DNA of 59,327 nt from positions 324,501 to 383,827 of the forward strand of contig CAJNDS010002396.1 in NCBI GenBank assembly GCA_905221605.1, read 5' to 3'. Below are positions 18,525-28,500 of this stretch, in pieces. The notes under the pieces were generated by a model, which worked only from the letters and a program-made list of their open reading frames with translations, searched no databases and was not told where the DNA came from. The DNA comes from Symbiodinium natans. Taxonomy: Eukaryota > Sar > Dinophyceae > Suessiales > Symbiodiniaceae. A program made the translations under genes and the position numbers. Position 1 is the stretch's first letter. The number at the start of each line of letters is the position of its first letter.

Positions 18525-19505
18525 ATATATCACTTTCTCAAGCTACCTATGTATCTGAGTCTGTTTGTGAGAACTGTTTGTATACCTGTCAACCTACCAA
18601 ATTGGGCTATCCATCTGTCTACCTGTCCATGTGCGTATCTATCTGCTGTGCATAGTTGGGTGTTTGTCGAACTGTGTGCGCATGCCTGTATGTAATGGAT
18701 GTACTGTATGTGTTGGGTACATGTTATGTCGTTAATATTACGTATGTCAGCATGGCACGTCGGGGCACATGCACGCATGAAATGTAACGCAATGTAACGA
18801 AGCGTCATGCAGTGCAATGGCGCATCAGTGTACTGTGGTTAAGATTGCGCAATCGTGTCACAGCGTCACAGTGCCCTCGTCAGGCCCTCGTGCAAGGTAT
18901 GGTAGAACAATCTATTGTTCATATAGTATCTACGCAGGCAGACGTAAACCTTGACCCTGCTCCTTTGTTTTTTTTGCTTTTTTTAAATACAGGGAGGAGC
19001 TCTGAGGATCAAGATCTCAGGGCGACTGCCACTACTGCGGTGTATGTCTTTGTGCAGAAAGCAATGCGGCTTAGCCTTGGACCACAAAGGCTGCTTTTTT
19101 GTTGCATTTTGTGCTGGTTTTGCATCCTTGCAGGTGCAGTAAGGAATGTTGCCTGTGCATAACTCTGTTGCTGGAGTATTTGATTCCAAGTCCTGCTTTT
19201 CCTGGCTAGCTTAGGCGTTTTATTGCGCTCGTTACTCGCAGGGTGCGGCCCACTTTGACTCAACAACGTGTAGCTGCAGTCTGTGGCACCCGGCCGCCAG
19301 AGACTGACAGATCAAGTGTCCAACGAGCGCGCTATGAGACCCCGAAGCCCTCAACTCTATCAAGCCCTGGGCACCGACCCTTGGACGCCCTAGACCCTCC
19401 AAGCCCCACTCGCTCCCGAAGCACTGGAGTTTAGGGCTCGTACAGGGCTTTGGGTTTAAACGCAGGTCATCAACCCTAAACCCTTCAGTAAAAACCCTTG
19501 AAGGG
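18525..19505. other. No supported gene
   Basis: 18530-18800 is rich in TGTAT/CTGT short words. One 116-codon ORF (18812-19162, +) has no recognisable motif and mixed composition; I leave it unnamed. Confidence 0.35.
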
Positions 19506-19507
19506 CC

Positions 19508-19563
19508 CACCCTAAACCCTAAACCCTAAACCCTAAACCCTAAACCCTAAACCCTAAACCCTG
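19508..19563. repeat. Telomeric C-strand block (CCCTAAA)8
   Basis: Eight near-perfect units left of the exon at 19588. Confidence 0.93.
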
Positions 19564-19587
19564 AGTAGTTCTTAATTCTTCACGGAG

Positions 19588-19662
19588 GACCCTGTGGTCG
19601 ATCTCCTCCGGTCTGCTGTGCCAACGGAAGAGGAGCGTTGCACGGCTGCACAGCTGGCAGCG
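19588..19662 (+). CDS. Candidate exon, helical
   Basis: Begins after CACGGAG|G and ends before GTTTTGGG, 25 codons, phase 0 at both ends. Reads DPVVDLLRSAVPTEEERCTA, then AQLAA. Strongly coding-like. C-strand telomeric block left, (GGGTTTTT) array right. Confidence 0.45.
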
Positions 19663-19664
19663 GT

Positions 19665-19842
19665 TTTGGGTTTTTGGGTCTGGGTTTTTGGGTTTTTGGG
19701 TTTTTGGGTTTTTGGGTTTTTGGGTTTTTGGGTTTTTGGGTTTTTGGGTTTTTGGGTTTTGGGTTTTTTGGGTTTTTGGGTTTGAGGGTTTGAGGGTTTT
19801 TGGGTTTTTGGGTTTTGGGTTTTTGGGTTTTTGGGTTTTTGG
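19665..19842. repeat. (GGGTTTTT)n telomere-variant array
   Basis: About 20 copies of an 8-mer GGGTTTTT with a few GGGTTTT and GAGGGTT units. Confidence 0.93.
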
Positions 19843-20357
19843 GTTCTAGGGCCTAGGGCTTTAGGGCTTACATAGAACCCTAAATCCTACAAGAGTTAAT
19901 GGGGTTGTCTTTAGGTTTTAGGGTTTTAGGGCTTCGGGCTTATCGGCCTTAGAACCCGACATGCGATAAGAGTTGATATGATAGCTCATCAAGGCTTGGG
20001 GACCAAGGTCGCCTTATAGGCTACGCAACCCATTGGTGCCCTCTTGTCATTTCTGGGTTCTGGGCGGCCCGAAGGATGGTAGTATGGTTATTGGGCGACC
20101 CAGTACCCTGGAAGCTTTTTTTGGAAGCTTGAACCCTCAAGTGACTTTCTTCAGGTTACTCAAGTTGCTTTGGCCCTAAACCCTCAGACCAAAACCCCGA
20201 CCAACCTACCAAGCCCTACTGGTACCCTAGGGGCAGAGTGCTTGTATCCACCCCAAACACTAAACCCCAAGCGCTAAGCCCAACTCTACGTCTCCTCTAC
20301 CCAGATGCACTCGTAGAGTTTCATGCACGCGTTATACTCAATACATCTTTCTCATCG

Positions 20358-20375
20358 CCCCCCCCCCCCCCCCCC
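20358..20375. repeat. Poly-C run of 18
   Basis: C homopolymer followed by CACCCCACCCC. Confidence 0.95.
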
Positions 20376-20461
20376 ACCCCACCCCTTGCGTGTATATGTG
20401 AAAGTCTTGGTGTGGGTGTGTACGCACATATGCATGTATTTCTGCACATATCTGCACGCAG

Positions 20462-20586
20462 TCTGGCTGCACTGGAGATCGGCATGAGCACCCAGGAAAA
20501 CAGCTGCAGTACCAGCGAGAGCCTCTCGGCCTTCGATGAGCCGGACTGGGGGTATCAGACGATGAGCACGCGTTCATGGCTGATGC
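20462..20586 (+). CDS. Exon 1 of a two-exon membrane-protein fragment
   Basis: Begins after TGCACGCAG and ends before GTAGCT with outgoing phase 1. Reads LAALEIGMSTQENSCSTSES, then LSAFDEPDWGYQTMSTRSWLM: an acidic, Ser-rich cytosolic-looking stretch. It splices in frame to 20704. Confidence 0.5.
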
Positions 20587-20703
20587 GTAGCTGACCTAAC
20601 ACCACGCAGCTGCCATATCTTTCATTCGCCCCATGCAGCAACTATTCAACCGCAATATACCACAAATTTAAATGCTAGGCCCTAAACCATGAAGCCTATA
20701 CAG

Positions 20704-20883
20704 GCTTACAGCTAGATCCTTCGCTGCACTGGCACGGCTTGAGGTGGTACTACCACGACAGCAGCGTCTTCTATGTGATGCTCACCGTACGACTCGGTCT
20801 GCTAACCTTCATTCTGGCCCTTCTCGGCTTCGCACCCTTGGCACCAATTTCAGTATATCAACTTTTGGCCGTGTTGAGTGAGG
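20704..20883 (+). CDS. Exon 2 of a two-exon membrane-protein fragment
   Basis: Begins after CTATACAG|G. Joined to the phase-1 end of 20586 it reads LQLDPSLHWHGLRWYYHDSS, then VFYVMLTVRLGLLTFILALL and GFAPLAPISVYQLL, a clear transmembrane segment. It ends where GTTTAGGG telomeric repeat starts. The phase match and the continued hydrophobic pattern support the join; the intron would be 117 bp. The family is not recognised; a channel or transporter is likely. Confidence 0.5.
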
Positions 20884-20945
20884 GTTTAGGGTTTAGGGTT
20901 TCGGGTTAGGATTTAGGGTTTAGTGTTTAGGGTGAGGGTTTACCA
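20884..20945. repeat. Telomeric G-strand tract
   Basis: TTTAGGG variants directly after the exon end. Confidence 0.85.
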
Positions 20946-21475
20946 AAGATGCTTTGTACCGCGGCGAGGGCTCGTTAATCCGACTCTTTATAAGGCCGAC
21001 GTTTTGGACAGGTCCAAGAACAAGACCCCTCCCCTCCAAGTCCCTAACACGTACATACACTGTTCTAAATCTTAAAAAACTCTGAGGGTACAGCCAGCAC
21101 AGGAAGGCTGGTGGAAGCCTGTCCTTGTGTATCGGGGCGGGGGGGGGGGGGGGGACAACTCCTGGTCGGAGTCTGTCCAAAGAGCCGTACATCCCAAACC
21201 TGTTCTCACAATGATATTCCCCGACGTCAGCTTCTCCACAGGCTGAAGGGTTTCCCCCCAAGCTCGAATCGAGACCCGGGGCTAGCTATTTTATATTGCA
21301 TTTGTATGCGCCTCGCACCTTCACTTCCGTGTCTTGTTTCCATTTGCTTGAATGACATGTATACTGCATGGCATACCCTTCGGTATACCTATGTAGTATA
21401 TGTACTACACATCTCATATATTTTCTATGTAGGCTACTCTAGGTACACCGAGTTTCATGGGATCACCCGCCTGAG

Positions 21476-21532
21476 GAGTTGCTGTTACAGGGCTGGCTGT
21501 GCGGAGAGGTCGGCCAGGCGGCGGGGCTGCAG
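21476..21532 (+). CDS. Candidate exon
   Basis: After CGCCTGAG|G the sequence is open in two frames: ELLLQGWLCGEVGQAAGLQ, or GVAVTGLAVRRGRPGGGAAD, which would match a phase-1 entry from 20883. TTAGGGC repeats follow. Confidence 0.3.
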
Positions 21533-21538
21533 ATTTCT

Positions 21539-21625
21539 TAGGGCTTAGGGCTTAGGGCTTAAGGCTTAGGGCTTAGGGCTGCTTAGGGCTTAGGTTTAGG
21601 GTGTAGGGCTTAGGGTTTAGGATTA
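21539..21625. repeat. (TTAGGGC)n telomere-variant tract
   Basis: About ten TTAGGGC units, like 1831-1912. Confidence 0.88.
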
Positions 21626-21740
21626 TTTTCTTAGGGGCCCCCCCCCCCCCCCCATTTGGCTTGTTGGGTGCGGCCTGGCTTGGCTTGGGGGCCCCCAGCC
21701 GAACCCCACGCTTCCTTCAGCCGTGCCAGCTTGCTTTCTT

Positions 21741-21841
21741 CGTAGTAGAGTAGGTAACCTTTAACCTTTTTTGGGGCATTCTAATCCCTACAAAATTCCA
21801 AAGGTTATCCTTTGATTTCCCCAGGTTACTGGACAACTAAG
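21741..21841. mobile_element. Family A inverted-repeat element, copy 2
   Basis: Shares AGAGTAGGTAACCTTTAACC, CCAAAGGTTA and CCCAGGTTACTGGACAACTA with the copy at 8534. Confidence 0.8.
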
Positions 21842-21849
21842 CTTTGAAG

Positions 21850-22500
21850 GATGTTGAAGAACATCATGACGTCAAGAGGAATTGCTTCAAAGCCTATACC
21901 AGGGTGGCCCTCAAAACCCTCTGACAAATATTCCTGAACATGATCCTCGTAAGCCCAATAAGGGAAAATGTACAATGTCCCAAGGGCCTACCTGGTATAT
22001 GAATCTGTTCCCAACATTGCGTTTGCAAGGGGGAGGGGACCCCCTGCCACCACCACCCTAGCACGTTGCCAACATATGTAAGCACCGAACCAGTTCCGGA
22101 ACCGGATCGCCATTCCAAAAAATGCATGTTGCACCACGTCGACAGAACCTTGTCCACGCAGTAGTGGGTTCTTGTTCGTCATTAACAAGTTGTCAAACCC
22201 AGGTCCGGAAGAAATAATGTTGGACTGGCTTTAGTGAGAAGGGGTACTATTCTGCGATGTTCCGGAAATCCTATAGGGGACCCCCCATTGTTTAGGGTGG
22301 TCCTCAATTATGCGATGTTTGCCGGCCGGGGTTGAAGGGCGGGGGGCCGGGGAGCCAAAAACTAAAAACAGTTTCGAATAAGAAACTCCGGAATTTTTTG
22401 GTGTCCAGCCTTATTTAAATTCCATTTAAAATTTCATTACGAAACAGGCACCCAAACAATTTTCCAAGGGAGTAGCCCACGAGCTGCCCTGATTCGCTTT
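21850..22500. other. No supported gene
   Basis: Unique sequence; short open frames on the minus strand have no recognisable motif. Confidence 0.35.
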
Positions 22501-22688
22501 AGCAAGTTGTTTCGGTGGTCCGCATTTATGCGGAGCCCCGGCGACCGTGGAGCTACAAAGCCTGGAAAGCTTAGACCCTCAAGCTTCAAGGCTTCCCCTC
22601 AACCCTCGACCCGTAGCCGCCCTACCCCCAGCCCCGTCCCAGCCCCAGCCCACACTATTCAGGATCCCCGAAAACCCCAAAATTGTTT

Positions 22689-22764
22689 GGGGGGGGGGGG
22701 GGGGGGGGTACCCCTTAAAGCGATCAACGATTTTACGCACCCGAGGGCCCCCCCCCCCCCCCCC
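22689..22764. repeat. Paired poly-G and poly-C runs
   Basis: G20 at 22689-22708 and C17 at 22748-22764, 39 bp apart. They could fold into a G:C stem. Confidence 0.92.
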
Positions 22765-22929
22765 GGACAGTCGAGGCGCGGATGGGATCCTGATTACACG
22801 GCCCCGGGGGTTCATATGATTTTAATAGGGAGGAGCTTAGATAAGTTCAAAAGGGGCAGTGATGCCCGGCTATCCTTTTTAAAGGCGCGGCACGTGGAAT
22901 TTTCTTACGGCGCCCGGACGATTTGTCTT

Positions 22930-23100
22930 TAAAGAGGGACTCCTTAAAGCGGGGGCCGATACTAAACCGGGTGCAACATTAACGTCCAGGTGCAGGGCTA
23001 CCTCCACCAAGTGTTGAGCTGCCGCATTCCATTTCCACATCCATTCGGTTCCTGGGAGGTCCCACATAGGCCTTGGTTGCGCCCTTGCTTAGAAGCCGCC
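22930..23100 (-). pseudogene. Minus-strand coding-like fragment, unrecognised
   Basis: The reverse strand reads MWDLPGTEWMWKWNAAAQHL, then VEVALHLDVNVAPG without a stop. It is the only fair coding-like signal on the minus strand. It could be a gene or element fragment; flanks show no borders. Confidence 0.25.
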
Positions 23101-23395
23101 TACGATGCTCTAATAATTTGCTGACCCTGATCACCGATGCAGAGCTCCTCAGGCTTCACCCGCCATAAGCCCCTAAAGCCTTGCACCTGCACCCCTCAAG
23201 TTGCCCTCCCCCTTCCCCCTTCCCTCCCCCCCCAGTAGTCTTTAAGATGTCCCCGAATAGCCCCCGGAGAGGGTATCCTTAGAGCCCCTTGGCAAAAGGT
23301 TTCTTGCGTCCTACACCCTTGCCTTAAACCCTTGAAAACCCTGAACCGATTGAAACCCCCGAGCCCTAAACCCTTCACCCTTAACCCTGAAACCC

Positions 23396-23520
23396 TAAAC
23401 CCCAACCCTACAAACCCTAAACCCTAACCCTAAACCTTAAACCCCAACCCAAAAAACCCTAAATCCTAAACCCTAACCCTAAACCTTAAACCCCAACCCA
23501 AAAAAAGCCCTAAATCCTTA
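23396..23520. repeat. Duplicated ~50-bp telomere-variant unit
   Basis: A unit ending CTAAACCTTAAACCCCAACC and an A run is repeated twice in tandem. Confidence 0.85.
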
Positions 23521-23546
23521 CACCCCGAAGCCCCTGAACTTTGGAG

Positions 23547-23637
23547 GCCTTGGCGGTGCCCCGCCTCTTCTTCTCGCCGGCGAAGGCAGCGGAGCTTAGC
23601 TTTCAGGCGCGGCCTTGGTGGATTGCTTCATGCTTCT
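23547..23637 (+). CDS. Candidate exon
   Basis: Begins after CTTTGGAG|G and ends before GTATCC. Reads ALAVPRLFFSPAKAAELSFQ, then ARPWWIASCF. GC-rich and protein-like. C-strand telomeric variants lie left. Confidence 0.4.
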
Positions 23638-24239
23638 GTATCCCCCTTGTTTTCGTAGTTTTGTTTATATAAACCCAAGAGGGTATTAGAAATTAGAACT
23701 ATTATGTTTATGAAGGCTCTAAGAGGAGTATAGGCTTAGGGATTGGAGTTTAGGGTAGGGCGCTGGGGCTTTAGGACCTTTCGCGTGTGGAGCCTGGGGC
23801 CTTTAGGCGGCATTGGGGGTATGTTGGGGTGTCTTGGAATGTTTCGGGTTTTTGGGCTTCCGGGTTGCTGTGTACACTTCAGAGTTTCTGGGGCTTGGGG
23901 CTCAGTGCTGGGGAGTTTGCCGTTGTGTTCATGTTGGGGTTTTCAGTAAAGTGTGTCTTTGGGGGGTCTTGAGGGTTTGTCAGAGGTACGGCTCAGGGAT
24001 GCTGACAAGTTTGAGCTAAGGCAGGGGCCGAAGTTAAGGGGGCATAAGGATGGACCCCTAGAAGGGACCCTTCATCTTATTCCCCTAAACTTCCCACATA
24101 TATATATATATACATATGTGTGCATACCATGTATAGTCCCTCTATACCTAAGTCGCCCCTAACATTACCTCCTTTGGTCCTTTGTTGAAGGCACGGGATA
24201 GCAGATGTTTGGGGCATTTCGGAAGTCATATTTTTCACA

Positions 24240-24300
24240 GGGACTCGTGGAAATGGAGCTGCCGGAGTTTGGGTTACCTGTTCGGCATAGGGAATGGGGG
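24240..24300 (+). CDS. Candidate exon
   Basis: After TTTTTCACAG|G the frame reads LVEMELPEFGLPVRHREW. Right border unclear. Confidence 0.3.
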
Positions 24301-24488
24301 TTCAGACATTGGGCTCTGTCTGGAAACAGGGACTCGAAAAAGTCACTACTTTTTAGAGAGCCGACCTTTGAAACTCATTCAACCAGCTTTCCCAACAAAC
24401 TCACTAACCACAGCTTTGTAAAGGGTTTAGGGTTTATAGGGCTTGTATCCTTTCAACCCTTAAATCTATGAGCCCTGCACCCTGACAG

Positions 24489-24572
24489 GGCTTTGGCACC
24501 GCTGCACCCGCCTCTGCCAGTGTTCACCGTGAGCGCGGCCCGTCTTTGCTGTTTTGCTGTCGGTCGTGTCAG
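24489..24572 (+). CDS. Candidate exon with consensus donor
   Basis: Begins after CCTGACAG|G and ends at GTCAG|GTGAGTTC, a textbook donor. Reads ALAPLHPPLPVFTVSAARLC, then CFAVGRVR. Family unknown. Confidence 0.4.
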
Positions 24573-24767
24573 GTGAGTTCTTGGTTTCGGGCCGGGCCCC
24601 ACCCAACTAACCAACATATGAGGCAGAGTCTTTATGCTTGTTCTTGAGTGTATATTGGGCTCCCGTATCTCTGTGTGGTTGGGACCTTGAATGACGCATA
24701 GGCATTGAGGCAGCCATAGATTCACAAAGCAGTGTGGTGAGAAGTCTTAGGTCCAGCCACAAGAGGC

Positions 24768-24832
24768 AAGCTCTGGCGCACCCTGAAAGTTCATCTGCCC
24801 AGCTCTTCAAATCAGAGGCTCTCAAGCGCCCA
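24768..24832 (+). CDS. Candidate exon
   Basis: After CCACAAG the frame reads RQALAHPESSSAQLFKSEAL, then KRPP and a stop. Confidence 0.28.
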
Positions 24833-25203
24833 CCCTGAACTTGGTTCATCGCTGCACAGCTGGGGGCTTTGGTTCCCTAAACTTAAACAAAAACAAGGGC
24901 ACCCCGGTAAGTCCTGGGTTACTGGGCAGCCAACAGCCAAGGCGGCAGCAAGCGCGAGGCGCTACGAAGACTGGTCACCGGGCAAGTGAGCTGCAGGCGG
25001 GTGTGGGCGTTCTTCTTGTTGCTTGCTCTTCTGGTTTGGGGCTCAGGGTTTTGAGTTTTGGGGTTTTAGGGTCTTGAATCAAGGGGCCTGGGATTTGTTT
25101 GGAGGGTCGAATCAACTGGAACCTCCCTGGGCTGAGGCGAATCAGGGATTAGGGTAGATCTGTAGGATCTTTGTTTGCGAAGAGCTTCTCATAACCTTAT
25201 TTC

Positions 25204-25224
25204 GGGGGGGGGGGGGGGGGGGGG
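25204..25224. repeat. Poly-G run of 21
   Basis: G homopolymer in the region upstream of the OSCA-like exons. Confidence 0.95.
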
Positions 25225-25385
25225 CTCTTTTCACCCTACTTTTGGCAAATGACCCATGTACCTCAGCCAAAGCAGCTACCAATTAGCATCCAGTGTAGTC
25301 CCCACAGGGCCGATACCATCCCTACATACCCAAATCTGCAAACCCCAAACTTGAAACCCCTCACCCCGAAGTCCTAAGTAAATAA

Positions 25386-25409
25386 CCCCCCCCCCCCCCC
25401 CCCCCCCCC
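25386..25409. repeat. Poly-C run of 24
   Basis: C homopolymer about 160 bp after the G21 run; complementary to it. Confidence 0.95.
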
Positions 25410-25451
25410 TCCTCCCCCAAACCCTAAACCCTGCACCCTAAGCCCTTGCAG

Positions 25452-25558
25452 AGGTTTCATCAGCTTCTCCGGCGGGTGCTTACGCTGGACGACATGCACA
25501 TCCTCGAGTCGGCGGGGATGGACGCACTGATTTTGCCACTTGAGCCCGCTGGTGGGAG
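25452..25558 (+). CDS. OSCA/CSC1-like exon 1 of chain 1
   Basis: After CCTTGCAG, ending at GGGAG|GTTTAGG; 35 codons plus 2 bases. Reads RRVLTLDDMHILESAGMDAL, matching the stretch before and at the GLDA-type motif. C-strand telomeric tract left, G-strand right. Confidence 0.58.
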
Positions 25559-28500
25559 GTTTAGGGGTGTCGGGTTTAGGGTTCAGGGTGTTAGGGCTTA
25601 TTTTAGGGTGTAGGGTTTGGGTTTAGGGTTCAGGGTTTAGGGTTTAGGTTTTCGGGTGCCAACTTTGATATCCATGGTGAATGTTGAGTTGTGGATGGTC
25701 TTGGGTGTGTCTCCTTCGAGTGGTTCGGGCTTCGGGCCTCACCTAGCCCGGTCTTTACTGCACTGAATCCAGGGTTTAGGGTTTAGGGTTATTTGGGGTT
25801 ATTTAGGGTTTAGGGTTTGGGGGGGGCTTGTCTTTTTCGTGAGATTCAGATGCGGGTACAGGATTCAAATTGCGAGGCCAATTGGTTTGACATTTTCGTG
25901 GTTTAGGGCGCAGAGGGCTTGAAATCCTAAACCCTAAGCTCCAAACTTTGAACCCTAAACCCTAAGCCCTAAACCCTAAACCCTAAACCCTAAACCCTAA
26001 ACCCTAAACCCTAAACCCTAAACCGAGGTTGAGATTTTGTGCGCTCTGCGGCCGCTTCTGTGTCGCACGGCTGCAGCAAGCCTCCTCGGTCCCAGGGTTT
26101 AGGGTTTAGGGTTTGGGGTTTAGGGTTGAAGGTTTGGGGCTTAGGGTAGTCGGGACACTGATGCCTAGGCAGGTGGGTCTAGTTGGACTCAAGATGCAGG
26201 CAGGCTTGAAAGGTAAACTTGTTACAGTAGGATATTTAGGTTCAGGGTGTACCTGGACCGCCAACATAAATGGGACATGCGCCTTTTGCTGGGTTGCTGG
26301 AGAGGTCATGCGTGGACTTTGGGCAAGGGCTCAGCCTGCTTAGATAGGGAATGTCTGAGGGCACCCTGAGGGGTGGGCATCTAGTAAGGCTTCGGGCTTG
26401 GTGGTTTTGGGCGGGTTTGGGGTTTTGGGCTTATAGCTTCTTCATATGCGTGGGACTGGAGGTGTCCCAAACTCTGCGTTTGGTGCTCTCAACCTAAAAG
26501 GGACCCTTGTTGGAACAGCGATGCAAAGGTATTGTTTAAAAAGCTGAACAGGTCAGGGATATACTGTAGGGGTCGGCGTAATTGCTAATAGTATTCCCTT
26601 ATGGTCCCTTTATAATTGTACTATAAGGACCCCCAAAACCCCTATTCTAATTATTTTATGCAGACCCCTTTATCACCTGGGGAGGGTTTAGGGTCCTGCC
26701 CCGGGCCTCGATCTCTGCAGTTGTCCGAGGCGCTTTGTGGCGTTTGGTGCCTGTGCCTCGTGCCGGCGTACTCTGCTCCTCGCATGCGGTTTAGGGCGGT
26801 TTAGGGTTTAAAGTTTGGGGTTTAGGGTTAGGGCAACACTTTTGCATCTTTGTGGAACTTGCGCACCAGATCCCGGAGCTGAGTCAACCAGAGGCACTTC
26901 CCCTTTAACTGCCAAAGCTGTGCTTATAGTCACATGTCCTGAAACCCACACCTGCCTCAGCTCCTGCTGCCCAGCTAAGCACCCACAAATCCTAAAGGAC
27001 TTTGAGCCGCAGACTCTGCTAAGCCACCCCAAAAGCAACCCGAAATAACAATCAAACCTGAACGCAACTCCTCTTCCCCAAAAAACACCCAACGATATCC
27101 AAGACCGTGCTTGACGAACCCCAGCCACCCCTAAGTGAACTAAACGCGGACCCAAGGCTCTAAACCCGAAAGCCGAAAACCCTTTGCCGCCAGAACCGAC
27201 ATCCCCCAAACACCCAAAGCTGCACTAAGCAAGCCCAAAACCCCTTGCTTTAGTCGCCAGTCCAATCCAAAGTTCTCTCCAACCCTAAACCTCAAAAACA
27301 AACCCTAGACCTCTGAACCCGAACCCCCCCCCCCCTTCCCAAACGCTCAACCCTCGAAGCTCCCTGAGGCCGGGGAGCGGACGGAGGGTTCCCTGGTGCT
27401 CTACAGCCTGTCTGGGCACCCAGGGGTTTTAGGGGTTCAGGGCTTAGGGTTTAGGATTTCTTTTTGGATTCTTGGGAATAATTTTCCAATGTTTGGGTAC
27501 TGTATTTCCTAAGAAACAGCTAAAATCATAATGTTTGCTAGAGTTCCAAGTTCAGGATAGATTTAGGGTTTAGGGGTTCAAAGTGTAGCCTTAGCCAATG
27601 GACCAGACCATGCAACCGCTTCTGGGCGAGCTAGGGACCCTCCCCCTCCCCCCCTTAGTGGGTTTAGGAGTTTAGGGATGTGGGGCTTAGGGGTTTCGAG
27701 GCTTATGGGTTTTACAGATGTTTCATCTTTTGCATAGCCCAAGGCAAGTTTGCATCCGAGAGCTTGGAGAGTTTAGGACGCTTAGGGATTGAGGGTTTTC
27801 TGCTCTTTCAGGACCGTCTGAGAAGGAGCCAGCCGCGTCCCTAAGCTCTCCAAGAAGCAGTCCGAACTTAAGGGTTCTTTGGTACCACCTCAAGTCGAGC
27901 TGGCCTACTTCCTTGACTTCACAGCCTAAGCCTTAAGCCCTAAATAAACCCATGGCCGTACACCCCTTAAAGAATCAGAGCCCTCTGCTGGCCGGCTAAG
28001 GTCGAACGTGCCTGCGGGCAGTATCAGGCGGGCAACCTGGACTTGCGACGCATGAAGGACTTATTGCAGCTTCGGGTTCCGAGCCGTTGGCATGTGCGGG
28101 GTTTTGCAAAGGAGGGTTCTTCTCTTGCAAGGGATACCACAAAGAGGAGGTCCTACGTTGGAGCGCTCAACCCCCCTCGAACCCTCATCTTGGACTTGGG
28201 GTATGTTGTGGGTCACCTGCGGGTTTTTTTTGGGCCTTGGGCAGCCTGCGAGCTGCCAACTAAGCCCTTAAAGTTCAGACTCCCCTAAACCCTAAACCCT
28301 GAACTCCCAAATCCCGAAACCACGTGTACCACGGGGCTTGGACCCCATGGAGGCCAAGAGCATGTGGCAGGTTCGCTAAAGTCGGTTTAGGGTTTAGGGT
28401 TTGGGGTTTAGGGTCTCTTCCTTCTGGGGCACTGATAACAAAGAGCCTCACATTAAAGGATCTTGGAGCCCCGTACACCCCCGGAAGGTAATATAGGGGC

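Noticed and set aside
18812-19162. 116-codon + ORF as a gene
   Set aside because: No motif, mixed composition and no splice or repeat context; length alone is not enough.
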